Source: Verrucomicrobiaceae bacterium | Lineage (GTDB): Bacteria > Verrucomicrobiota > Verrucomicrobiia > Verrucomicrobiales > Akkermansiaceae | Length of the DNA: 33,874 bases | Direction of reading: 5' to 3' | Assembly (NCBI GenBank): GCA_027487435.1 | Contig: JAIYDP010000366.1 | Location: forward strand, 1 to 33,874 | Shown: piece after piece, positions 20,652-31,324 of the stretch | How positions within the stretch are numbered: the first letter of the stretch is position 1 | Layout of the letters: every line of letters starts with the position of its first letter | Made by a program: the position numbers and the translations under genes | Notes under the pieces: generated by a model | The model's input: only the letters and a program-made list of their open reading frames with translations | Database searches by the model: none | Told to the model about the DNA's origin: nothing

Positions 20652-22692
20652 ACCATTTGGGACAGAGCGACCGCGTCGGGCTCAATGCCGCCTGCGCGGA
20701 TGCAATCGGCATACATCGCAATGTCGGTGTAGCGAAGTGCGCAGAGCTGGGGAAATCAAAATTACAGGAAACGTTGACAACCATGAACGTCTTGCACTGG
20801 CCGACGCACTCGCGATGGTCGCGGACGTAGTAGTGTGCGATGTACTTGCGGAAGAGGTCCTCGTCGCCATCCATGCGCTCCAGCAGACGCACAACCTCCG
20901 ACGCTGACAGCGACGTCATGTTATAGTCGATTCTCGTGTTGTACAGGACGTCAAACTTCTGTAAAAGTCAAAACCATCGAAATCAACAGACCATGTGCAA
21001 ATGCTCATTAGCGTCGTCAAGATTCGATGAGAACACCGTGTACTCGAGCATGTCGTTGGTGTCGCGGTCATAAGAGAAGAGCCTTCAGAGTAAATGAAAG
21101 GGCAGCAAAGGGAGGGCAGACCTCACAGATGGCTCGCCGCCGCTGTGGGGGGTGACGGCTGCGGTCACGAGCGCCGCTGAGATTGGATTTCCGTCCTTGT
21201 CGTTGAACACGCGGACCTCGTCTTTGTGCGTGTGGCCGAACAGCTGCGCCTTGATAATGTGCGCGTATTTGGTCACAATCGCCGTGTAGCGCCGCTGGAA
21301 CCCCAACGTCATGTCAACGCTCGGCTTCGACGTCTTGAGTCCAGCTGAAAGGTCAGGAGACATCAGAGTCATCGCACGCTGAATGTGGCCGGCGATGATG
21401 ACCCCTTCCCCGTTGCGCTCGGCGTCGGCGAGGACGTTGTCGAGCCACTCAAACTGCTCCGCAATGTCCGTGTAGTTGCCGACAGTCTTGGCGTCAGTCA
21501 GGCCGGGCTATTTTCACTCACGACGTAGAAATTGATAATGTCGCCGAATTGGGTGTTGATGGAAATGAAGCGAAGCTTAGGCCGCACAAGCATCGAGTAG
21601 TAGCCGCCGTAGCGGATGGTCTCAATGCACTCAGACGGCAGCCACTCGGACCAAAGCGTCGCGATCTCGTCGTACAGCCACTCCGTCGCGCCATTGGGCC
21701 CAAATTGGTCACAAGGAAACGCCTCGTGATTTCCTTCCGAATAAACTGACAAATAAAACCACCTCACCCATTGTCGGGAGGATGAGAGTGCCGTTGAACG
21801 TATCATGAAGGGATGCCATCACCTTTTCAACATCAGAAAGAACCACTTTGAAAAACCATTTTAGTCGCGTTTAGATTTTCGGCGCGGCTCTGCTCCCAAA
21901 CGTCGTGAGGGGGGAGGTCGCCGGTGATGATGATGAAGTCAACCTCCTGCGTCGCAACAAACTGAAGCGTCGAATTGATCAAGATGTACGGGGCGTCGCA
22001 GCCATATTGGCCCATGACGCCAGCACTGCAAGATATCACCACAAATTATAAGAAGGGGGGGACCCGTGGCCTTGAGGGGCCATCCCGTCCTCCGCGCGAC
22101 AGCAGCAGGGGTTCCCGCAATCAGGGACAGCGCCCACTTGATAAAGAGGATCCACATGGAGATCTGAGAGATGCCAAAACTTGCCAACGTCATTTGACTG
22201 GACGGGAGGGGCAGATGACGCGGCGCGAAGGCGCTGCAGGACGCGGCCACCAGAGGGCGGCGAAGCCGGTGTGCATGACGACTTGACGATGGAACAAAAT
22301 CCTGTTTGGACACAGAGCTCATCTCCAGGGATGATGCGGCGCTCAAGGAGAAGCTGAACGACCTCAGGGCCATATTCGGAGATGGCGCCAGTGCACTGTG
22401 CGGTCAAGGCAGAAATGGCAGCGACTGTCTTACCACGTACTCGGGATACCCGGACTTAGCGTGCCCGCACAACTTCGCGAGCTCGGACTCGATCTTCTCC
22501 AGAGAAGAGTTCGACTTGAGCAACCCTCTGACCACAGTCACTCCCAGCTTACAAATCTCGCAGAGGGGCTCGATGTGCGGTGCCTCACATTCAGAGGATG
22601 CAGCACAAAGCGCCTAAGTTCTCTCAGCCACATGAAATTCAAATAGCCGATACCAAAGACAAGAAAATGCATATCACAACGGACCGTCGCAT
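20648..22692 (-). CDS. Acid sphingomyelinase family phosphodiesterase, copy 2
   Basis: A paralog of the copy at 17154-19164 with the same layout. A signal peptide (MRRSVVICIFLSLALCAASS) is interrupted by an intron; the SapB domain has LCEICKLGVTVV, KLCGHAK, CTGAISEYGPEV and CVQTGFC. The metallophosphatase domain has FWHLSDLHVDPLY, PDCGNPCCC, IIITGDLPPHD, GNHEAFPCDQFGP, YTDIAEQFEWLD, IAGHIQPG and LFGHTHKDEVRV, giving the expected metal ligands. The C-terminal part has CVGQC and LCALRYTDIAMYADC. Ten introns: 22614-22653, 22396-22433, 22026-22063, 21823-21856, 21734-21767, 21487-21521, 21345-21377, 21083-21121, 20959-20991, 20747-20778. Spliced length is 562 residues. Eight intron positions are shared with copy 1. 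The start follows the upstream ABC gene by 47 bp on the same strand. Substrate is unproven. Confidence 0.94.
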
Positions 22693-22739
22693 CGAGCACC
22701 TTCCACTCTAACAAATAGTACAAATGAGCTTTTAAAAAT

Positions 22740-25700
22740 TCATTGCTCCTTCTTCACGAGGGCAATGTACGCCACCACCCTGATCACAGCACTAATGGTG
22801 ACCAAGCTGATCCAGCAAATCATCCAGTCGCTGAAGGCATACCCAAACAGGTTCATCCCGTTGAGAATTCGGTCACCGTAGAGGACTTGGTACGGTTTGA
22901 TTTCGGTAAGGTAGTAGAGCTCCTCAGCCCATCTGCATTGGTGAGACCAACGAAAGATTTCATAAACCGGATAAAGGAGACGTAAGTGGGCAGCTTCAGA
23001 ACAGAGCCAATGGTACCCATTGCATCCATCTGCTCCAGCGTAGGGTTCGACCCCGAAAACATCATACTAACAAGAATGACGAGCACTCCGACGAGTTGCG
23101 CATTGGACTGCGAGATGACGATAGAAACAAGGTACCCGATGCCGGCGCCGGTGAAGTACACCATGAACATGAGCACATCTACGCATATGAGATCTTCTCA
23201 GCCAGTCAATGCTCACAATAATCAAAAAATGAGGCCAGAGGACTCGTCAGCTGATAAAGGAGGACAAGGAAGAACAAAGGTGCCAATAGCAGCGTCGGCA
23301 TATGCGCGAGGCACTTCCCTGCGGAGTCAGTGCCGTCGTAACGGACGGGACCGATGTAATACGCCTCCGTCATCAGTCCGGCGCTGTTCTCGCGCTTGAA
23401 AACGATCAGCTCGCGCCCAAACACTCGAAGACTGGATGCAACTGACGAGAGGGCGAGCGACATTGTCGACAGTGACGCCAGGCCAGGGATGGGGTCGTTT
23501 TGGGGTATGGAGCACAACTCGCGTAGCTCGGGCGGGCACTGGGCAATCAGAAAGGATTCAAAGGGTGCTTCAAAGTGAGCTGAGGGCGCACCATGTTGAT
23601 GACGACTTGAGGAAGCGGCCCTTTGTAGCCACGTTGGAAATAAATGAGGCCAAGGAAAGAGCCGCTCATGAGCACGAGGCCCAAGTCGAAGAGGAAGCCC
23701 ATCCAGTCGCGCGTCTGTTGGACGAGCGCTCGGCGGAAGAAGAGCCAAACCATGGGGAAGAAAGTCTTGGTTGCGCGATCGTGCGACGGGAGGTGGTGGT
23801 ACCGGTGGCCGAAGACGACGAAGACGACGACGGCGAAGAGGAAGTACGCGAGGCCGAAGAAGGCGATCCAAACGGGGTATGATGTGATGTCAATGCCAAA
23901 GATAGCTGGGAGACCCCAAAAAAAAGAAAAGAAGAGGCCGAGGACGCAACCTTGAAGCGCGAAGCCGAGCAGGGCGGAGTAGCGCTGGCGCTCCGTCAGG
24001 TCTGACTTCTTCCAAATCAAAAAAAGACCAATGGGGGAGAGGGAGAAGAAGCCGAAGCCGACGAACTCGAGGGGCACGTTGAAGTTGGCGTGGCGATAGT
24101 TTTCATAAAGCATGAGGCCGTAAAGGAGGAGGAGGCAGTCGGTGACGACAAAAAGCGTCACGGACACGACGGCGCTGGCGATGTCGTACGTCGTGATGCG
24201 ATGATGCATGAGGTTCCACTGCATCTCCCGGAACCCAACATACAAAAATATGCCAGCAAAGGTTGTGACAATGACAACCCCAGCCACAACAGCGCCAAAG
24301 AGGGCGCCGTAACGCTGCCTGCGGGTAACCTTATTTGACATAAATGCCCACGTGATGTAAAATGGTAGCGGGAAGAAAAGGCCGCCTACCAGCGCAGTCA
24401 GGAACTGGCAAAGCGTTCCGCGCTCAGAGGGCCAGCGAAGGGTCTCGCGCTCGCCGCAGGAGGAGAAGTCGACGTGGCTGTGGCGATGCCACTCATCAAA
24501 GAGCTCCACTGAAGTCAGGGGAGGCTTGTCACCACGATGGACCTCTCCTGCGATGATGTCGATCATGAAGTCGGAGGGGTTGCAGAGGGAGGGAGGGTGG
24601 TAGCCGAGGCCGATGAAATAGTCGAGGGCGCTGACGCTGGGGCCCAGATAAACAGTGTGGCCTCCCTTGCCAAGGAGGAGGACATCGTCGAAAAGGGTGA
24701 AGATCTCATAGCGTGGTTGGTGGATGACCGCAATCACGTTGATGCCCAACGCAGCGACCCGGCGCAGCGCAGCACACACTTGCTTCGACGATGACGAGTC
24801 CAACCCACTCGTAGGCTCGTCTAAAAATAAAACGGTCGGGTCTGCAACGAGCTCCTGAGCAGTGAGTCGTTTGTACAAAATGGGAGGGGGGGATGCTCTT
24901 TGCGCATGGGGTCCTTACGATGCCAATGTTGACTCGCTTGCGCTGGCCACCAGAAATGCCGCGAACGTTTTCATCTCCGATGATGGAGTCGCGGACGTCC
25001 ATCAAACCGAGAACGTCAATGCACGTCAGAACAATGTCGCGGATCTCTTGGCGGCTCTTGTTCGATGGGAGCCGCGCCTTAGCGTTGAAAAGCAGGTTTT
25101 CGTAGACAGTTAAGTCACGATGCATGATGTCGTCCTGTGGGACGAACCCGACGAGTTTCTTGTACTGCTGAATCGACTCCGAAAACTGCAACATTAGTAC
25201 GTGGAGAAAGCCACATCAACGCCGTTAATAAACACATCTCCAACAACTTTGCCATAATGAGCCTTTCCCGCAAGGACGGACATAAACGTTGTCTTGCCAG
25301 CACCAGAAGGGCCCATTATGGCGGTGAGACGTCCAGCTTTGATTTCCCCCGTGACGCCTTCAAGTACGCGTCGCCCGTTCTGAACAGTGTTAGGAAGGGG
25401 ATACGATTCAGCAGACTTGGATCTCAAGGCCAAGCTCTCTAAATTGAAAAGTAATGAGGAACTCTTTGTTGAGGAAACCATCGAGTCGTTGCTGCGGCTC
25501 CAGCAGCGACAGCCTCTGCTCGTGCACCTCGCGCAGTCGCGCCTTCATGGCGTTGGCGCTTGTCTCCCACCGCTTGCGCTGCCACGACAAGAAGTATTTG
25601 TAAGCGATGACCCCAATGATGAACATGACCACAAGAGCGAGGGGGCCAGAGAGTGTCTTGTAGTCAGACTCGGTGCCGGGAGGGCAAAATGAAAAGATTG

Positions 25701-28700
25701 AACACGGCGTTGGTGTGATGGAGCCTTCGCGACAGAAATACCTGAGAATAAGCAATCAAACACGAAACATGACGTACCTTTCAGGGCATATAATCTTTGT
25801 AGCAGGATCGGGGCAGTAATAGCCACTTGGGCACAGCGACTGCAACGCCGAGCCCGGCCTGCAATAGTTGGGCAGGTAGCAGGCCAGCGTTTGGTTCGGC
25901 ATTGGGCAATACGAGCCTGCGGGGCACGGCTGCTCCATGACGGAGCCAGCGGGGCAGTACGTTGCGAAATCTGCTGTGAAATTGCAGATATGGGGAATGA
26001 CCTGAGCTGCGGAAGAACAATAACAATTTGAGGGGCACAACAGGGACACATTCGCTTGCGAAATTGCAAACCGACCGAGAGGGCACCAATCGCCGATTCC
26101 GCAAGAAATGAAGGAGCTTCGAGAAGTTGGAGTGACAAAGTACCCTGGCGGTGCTGGAAGCCCTGGAATAGAAGGAAGAGCACACACACGGCCATCAGGA
26201 CAAGGGAGAGGACTAGCGACACCATTGAAGTCGTCGGTGATGCAAGTTGTGGCGAAGTTTACGTCGATAGCGCATTTGGTCGGCTGCACGGTGCGAGTGT
26301 AAGGGCAGCTGAAGCCAGGTGGGCAGATCAATTTCGTCCCGTTTCGACACATGAAACCGGGAGGGCATTCAAGCAGAGAAAAAGGTCTCTGGGTGTAGAA
26401 CCCCTGGCTGATGTTGGTGACGAGAACAGGGTTTCGCATGGAGGGACAAAGAACAGAAGGAGGACAGGATGACGCGTACCAACCGAAGGACGCAATGGAC
26501 GCTTCAGTTGGTGGCATGGCTGCGCAGGTTGGAGCCATCGGCTGCACGAATGGTTGGACGTCTGGAGAGGAGCTCAAAGTGAGGTTGCACATCTCAGCAT
26601 AGCGCTGGATCGACTGCAACTCCCATAAATGTCGATCAACGACAAGAAACAAATGATAAGAGTTTTGCGAGGCGAAGATCTGGCGGACAGAGCCCAAGAC
26701 AGGGACTTGGGACAGCGTCTGCACCTCCGCTCCAAAGGCAGTACAGAGGATTTCTTGCACGCCGACGACGGAAACCTTACCGTCAGAAAAAAGTCAGTGG
26801 AGGGGGGTGCCTACATTTTGGCTCGTTGAGTTCTTGTCAGCGAACTGTATGAACAACACGTTGTACATGAAGTTCTGGAGCAGAAGCTGCACCTCACTGT
26901 TGTTGGCGAGAAGCTGGTAGTACTTGCACATGGAAACATTTTTTGTCAAAGACGCGACATAATCAACACATGCAGCTTCGAGAACGGGAGATGAGGAAAA
27001 GAACTCGTGACAGAACTTCTCAAGAGACCCTTCAAAGGTGCCTGCGAAAAGAATTTTCGCAACCATCATCTCAGCGGATGGGATTTCTATGTTGGAAGGG
27101 AGCTCTCGCTTGCGGATCTCAATTGAAGTCACCTTCATTGGTTAAATGGGCAGGTAAATCGACACATTGCCAGCAACAAGAAAGCTCTGCATGGGGCGTG
27201 GAGTGCAACTGCGAGAGGTGATGTCAAACCACTGTAGCGGGCTGCAGTTGATAGATCTGCGCAGTGAATGATGGAAGCTGCATTCAAACATGTTCAAGAC
27301 GTTGTCATGAGCAGCTGGCGACAGCATATGAGCCGTTTCTGGCATCGCGACGAGGGTAACATTGGTTGATGTTTCATTTGGGAAGGAAACTGTGAGCCAA
27401 AGCATCTGCAGGATGAGGGGGGATCGACCCAAAACCCCACTTGCGACGGCAACAACGTATACGATTGACAAGTTTCGACATCGGAAACGTTGATGCGTCG
27501 AAAGACTTCGCCAACAACACCTGCCGCTGAAAAAGACCGGATTTTAGGGCCAAAATCGCTTGCGCGCAGCACGCGCACTGTTGGGGATGCCAAATCGACG
27601 TAAATTGCTGAGTACGGGTCAACATCGGGAATCCCGACGACGTAAACAGCTTCTGCAGAGTAGAGCACTGACGATGTTGAGATATTCCTTGCAGACCCCG
27701 TGATGATGGAATTATTGGCGAGAGAAAAGCCGTGCTGAAACAAAGACATCCGCAGCGGGGCGTTCGACACGGAAATAAAACTACACACTCAGAAAAAGGG
27801 CATCAAACTGGACGCGATGTCAAAATATGGCGGCTCGACGCCGTGTTGGCAAGAGAGAAACGTATTCGAGTATGGACCAGGCGTGACGTAGGTCTGAGGG
27901 ATAAGCGCATGAGACAAGGGCAGACCTCGTTGAATGTGCGGATCTCCAGTCGAGCGCTATTTGCTCCTTCAGATTGAATCAAAGTTGCAACCGAGGGGAA
28001 CGACGAATTTTTCGTGGAAGGATAGACTCTGACACTGCGGATGCGGTTGTCATCGCCAGCTTCACAATTGAGATGAAAAGAAACGTGGTCTCACCCAGAG
28101 AGCGATAGCATGTAGCCACGATGGGGTATGACGTGAGCTGATGACCGTGAGACCGCCACTGGATGCATTGTTACCGCAGACATTGATGGAAGCTGCAAAT
28201 AAGACGACACAAGTTGTCTACCATCAGAAACGACGACCAGTAGACCTTGAAAGGAATCGATTGCTACGATTTCAGATATCGCGAGCATTCTTGTTGGGAG
28301 GTAGAACGGTTTCATATATTTCTGGCAAGTGTCAGGACCATTTGGCTCTCACAACATTGTAAAATTGTAACTGCGGGCAGCTTGGCTCAACCACAACTCT
28401 TCCACTTAGAAGGCCATAGATTCTGATGAGAACGCTGACACCCTGAACCTCAACCTCAGTTGCTGTCATCGTAGTCACCACTGGAATGTAAGGAAACGCG
28501 AACACACGTAAACTCGTGCATCTTGAATTGAGACCCTCCCCAGTACAAGAGTAGATGGGTGCAGGACTCAAGCTATCGTACTGGGCATCTGAAAGGTTGA
28601 ACACAGTGATGTATGGATTCGTCTTCTCGCACCTGTCGACTCAATTTCTCGGATTTTAGGTGTCACCATGAAGGAGATATAAGATCTGCAGAAGATTTGC

Positions 28701-28785
28701 AAATCTGCGACCGAATATTGCATGGATTCGATGACGCTCCAAAACTCAAAGCAACGGCACAAGCGAAGAGAAATCGAAGAATCAT
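22740..28785 (-). CDS. ABCG-type transporter with cysteine-rich ectodomain and extra membrane segment
   Basis: An ABCG half-transporter of about 1,785 residues. It has a signal peptide (MILRFLFACAVALSFGASS) and a large extracellular region ending in CPxGxxC repeats (CPPGFMC, CPPGFSC, CPAGSYC, CPSGYYC; about residues 670-880). A first membrane span (LALVVMFIIGVIAYKYF, about 915) precedes the NBD: Walker A GPSGAGKTT (about 1016), GFVPQDD, signature ISGGQRKR, Walker B VLFLDEPTSGLD, H-loop VIHQPR. About six extra hydrophobic segments follow (about 1275-1489) before the normal ABC2 domain (about 1508-1785; FDYYVLMFMVYFTGAGIGY). This order resembles plant ABCG24/28 apart from the extra segments. 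Introns: 28633-28666, 28322-28355, 28138-28174, 28060-28094, 27894-27925, 27808-27839, 27735-27786, 27406-27440, 27133-27165, 26776-26814, 25742-25777, 25380-25416, 25186-25214, 24855-24918, 23539-23591, 23319-23351, 23179-23216, 22933-22967. The pair at 27735-27839 is the least certain. The substrate is unknown. Confidence 0.92.
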
Positions 28786-29105
28786 GGTTGCTCACCTTTC
28801 TCAATCAAATATCAGTTAAATTGCGTTTGCATCTTTTCTCCGTTAGAATGTGTATGAACATTGTGAATTTTGACCTTTCGATTGCTGATCAACAGAGTTG
28901 ACATTTTATGCGACTAAAATTCACGCACATTTCACAAGTCCAATGAGCAGATGAGATTAAGACTCTAAAGAACAGACATATCGCATCTCGGATCCTTGTT
29001 CCTTTCCCTTTCCTGTCGCTCTGGTTGGGCCCAACGGTGAAAGGTTCATTGTGTGGGTGAAAATGTGGGCCCGTCCAAGTCCAGTGCCACTTTTCGGGAC
29101 TTTCC
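28786..29105. promoter_or_regulatory. Divergent intergenic region, ABCG / ACP
   Basis: These 320 bp separate the ABCG start (-) from the ACP start (+). The left two thirds are A/T-rich (28800-28985), and a G/C-richer stretch with GGTTGGGCCCAACGG, a near-palindrome at 29022-29036, lies about 70 bp before the ACP start. No gene was seen. It is the largest clean intergenic gap apart from 12096-12434. Confidence 0.5.
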
Positions 29106-29459
29106 ATGGCCAGCTTCGTCCGCACTTGCACGCGCCTCGGTTCTCCAGCAGTTCGATCGGCTCTCGGCAACGCTATTCAGCTTCGATTTCTCTCTGCAGC
29201 TGCCAAGTACTTAGATCGGAATGAAGTCAGCGAGCGCGTCATTAACATTGTGAAGAAGTTTGATCAAGTGGACGCGTCCAAAGTCTCACCAGCAGCCCAT
29301 TTCACCAACGATCTCGGTCTTGATTCTCTTGACGCAGTTGAAGTTGTCATGGCTATTGAGGAGGAGTTTGCGGTTGAGATTCCTGACGCTGAGGCAGAGA
29401 AGATCCTCTCTGTTGAAGACGCTATTAATTACATTGCGTCACATCCGCAGGCAAAGTAA
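29106..29459 (+). CDS. Acyl carrier protein, mitochondrial type
   Basis: Acyl carrier protein holds growing acyl chains on a phosphopantetheine arm for type II fatty acid synthesis, and its acylated form supports lipoate synthesis, Fe-S cluster assembly and complex I. The 117-residue frame has no intron. Residues 1-33 (MASFVRTCTRLGSPAVRSAL, then LRFLSAAAK) are Arg/Ser/Ala-rich without acidic residues, as in a mitochondrial presequence. The prosthetic-group site is LGLDSLDAVEVVMAIEEEF, with S74 as the attachment serine, followed by EIPDAEAEKILSVEDAI. The length matches mitochondrial ACPs. Stop TAA 29457-29459; an AATAAA at 29529-29534 could be a poly(A) signal. The convergent TPI gene ends 76 bp away. 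Confidence 0.97.
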   Translation: MASFVRTCTRLGSPAVRSALGNAIQLRFLSAAAKYLDRNEVSERVINIVKKFDQVDASKVSPAAHFTNDLGLDSLDAVEVVMAIEEEFAVEIPDAEAEKILSVEDAINYIASHPQAK

Positions 29460-29535
29460 ATGTTGCGTATTTTTGAAGTGCCGACGCGAGTGGCGAAGTC
29501 ATGTTGTCGATTGACTTGTACTCTGGAAAATAAAA

Positions 29536-30416
29536 TCAACCCATCTTCGCCTTCACAATGTCGAGGAATTCAGGTTTTAAGGAAGCACCTCCAACAAGGA
29601 AACCATCGATATCTGGCTGAGCTGACAGGGAGGCAGCATTGCTGCCTGTAACGGAACCACCGTAAATGAGTCGAAACTCTTCTGCACTGTCGCCGAGAGT
29701 CACCTGGAGCCAATGACGAACAGCAGAGTGGACTTCCTTTTGGCGTCAGCGAGCCAATGGAAGCTGATGACTTGCGCTTGCTCTGGGGAAGCAGTTTTGC
29801 CAGTGCCAATGGCCCACACAGGTTCATAGGCAATCACAACCGTCGCAGGGTTCAATTGGTCCTTGACCGCTGCAAGCTGCTCATACACTACGTCCAGGGT
29901 GCGACCAGTCTCTCGCTGTTGAAGTGTCTCTCCAACGCAAAACACAACTTTCAAAGAGTCTTTGAGGGCATTGTGCAGCTTCTTCGCAAGGACCTTGGCA
30001 ATTAGAATTGTTGCAGAAATTTACTTCATCGGTTTCACCATAAAGTTTCCGACGCTCTGAATGGCCAATGAGGACCCACTTCAGGCCCGAAGAAACAATC
30101 ATTTCTGTGGACACTTCCCCCGTGTAAGCGCCAAAGGACGTCGCGCTGCAATTCTGCGCACCCACAGACCAATCCACTCTCATTTGCGACTGAGCCAAGT
30201 GGGTATGCAAGAATGTAGGAAACACAACTACAAGTTCAGTTCGACAACGAGAAATATGGAACCGACTTCCACTCCCGGAGTCTCCACTCCTTTGTTGTAC
30301 ACCTGAAAGAGCCCACCAATGGATTCGTGTGTGAGATTCTGCTTGTTCAGCACAAAGGCTTGACATCATATAACGCTTTTCAAGTTCGCTCCGATGAATG
30401 GTGTTCGCTTCGACAT
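29536..30416 (-). CDS. TPI: Triosephosphate isomerase
   Basis: TPI interconverts dihydroxyacetone phosphate and glyceraldehyde 3-phosphate in glycolysis. The protein starts MSKRTPFIGANLKS with no presequence, so it is probably cytosolic. Catalytic features are present: Asn11 and Lys13 (with Leu12 where most TPIs have Trp), GAQNCSATSFGAYTGEVS, the catalytic His in LIGHSERR, the catalytic Glu in YEPVWAIGTGK (loop 6), and the phosphate loops YGGSVTGSNA and GFLVGGASLKPEF. Introns: 30342-30374 (33), about 30228-30266 (39), 29994-30024 (31), 29737-29771 (35). The second leaves the frame one base short: one extra G before its donor (GTGGAAG, then GT) would fix it and give 247 residues, normal for TPI. 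No GAPDH domain follows, so it is not the TPI-GAPDH fusion known from many stramenopiles. Confidence 0.94.
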
Positions 30417-30484
30417 GGACATTCAAAACGAACAATACCAAATTTCTATTTTAGACAGAACTGGAAAAAGAATCAGGTTGAGAA
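30417..30484. promoter_or_regulatory. 68-bp divergent intergenic region, TPI / CHMP5
   Basis: Only 68 bp lie between the start codons of TPI (-) and CHMP5 (+). It is A/T-rich (AACAATACCAAATTTCTATT). Both promoters must be in or around it; no named element was seen. Confidence 0.5.
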
Positions 30485-31251
30485 ATGCAGAGGTTGTTCG
30501 GTCGCGCGAAAAAGGAGGATGGTCCAACCCTTTCTGACGCAACGTCCAAGTTGTCATCTTCAATGCTCCTACTGATCTGCCAGGCTATCAGGGAGAGCAG
30601 ATGCAGTTGATGACAAGATCAGGGCCCTCGACAAACAGATTTCTGAGATTAAGCAGCAGCTTTCGAAAACAAAAAATCCAGCTGTACAGTCCCGCCTGAA
30701 GCAGAGAGCGTTGCAGCTCCTCAAACAAAGAAAAATGTCATTTGTGGGTTTACGAAGCTCACACACCAGGTATGAGTCACAGCAATCGCAGCTGTATGGA
30801 CAAGTGTTCAACATGGAGCAGCTGTCGTTTGCACAAGAGTCAGCGAAGGACACCCTTGTGCAGGTTCAAGTCATGAAAGACTCAGCCAAAGCTCTGAAGA
30901 AGGAGTTCAAGCAAATGGACATCAACAAAATCGAAGTTCATCGCATTGCTCTATTTGTTGACCATGAAGCGGTCGCGTGACGAGCTGGAGGATCTTTTCT
31001 ACCAATCTCAAGAGATACAGGACACGATGAGCCGTTCATTTGCAATCCAAGACGATGTGGATGAAGAAGAATTGGAAGCTGGCATGAGGCTCACAGATTT
31101 CGCTGACCCCGCAGAGCTGGCCATGCTTGATGAGTTAGATTTGGAGGAGCCAAGCCAGGACCTGTCTTACCTTAACGAACCTGAACTTCCTGCTACGGGT
31201 GCAAAGGCAGCAGAGCCTCAGGCTGTCGCCCAATCGGCGGCTCCCCAATGA
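30485..31251 (+). CDS. CHMP5: ESCRT-III subunit CHMP5 (VPS60)
   Basis: CHMP5/Vps60 is a regulatory ESCRT-III protein of the SNF7 family that binds LIP5/Vta1 and helps recycle ESCRT-III by Vps4 on endosomes. The N-terminus MQRLFGRAKKEDGPTLSDAT matches the CHMP5 signature (human MNRLFGKAKPKAPPPSLTD). The helical core follows: DDKIRALDKQISEIKQQLSK, KQRALQLLKQRKMYESQQ, FNMEQLSFAQESAKDTLV and IERSRDELEDLFYQSQEIQD, with an acidic C-terminal tail (DDVDEEELEAGM, DELDLEEPSQDLSYL). Three introns: 30550-30583 (34), 30737-30769 (33), 30936-30969 (34). The spliced product is 221 residues; human CHMP5 has 219. It converges with the SLC17 gene across 73 bp. Confidence 0.95.
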
Positions 31252-31324
31252 TGTACTGATTGTAAATTAACTCGGACTGCCGCTTCATGCTTCTGGTCAT
31301 TTATATTACACCCATTCCCTCACA

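Noticed and set aside
28091..28174. Apparent one-base frameshift in the ABCG ectodomain at the 28060-28094 donor
   Set aside because: A previously unseen 37-nt intron at 28138-28174 changes the incoming frame and gives a continuous reading (LTSYPIVATCYRSLAG), so no error is needed.
29536..30416. TPI-GAPDH fusion typical of many stramenopiles
   Set aside because: The TPI reading frame ends normally after EFLDIVKAKMG, and the convergent ACP gene follows within 76 bp; no GAPDH sequence is present.
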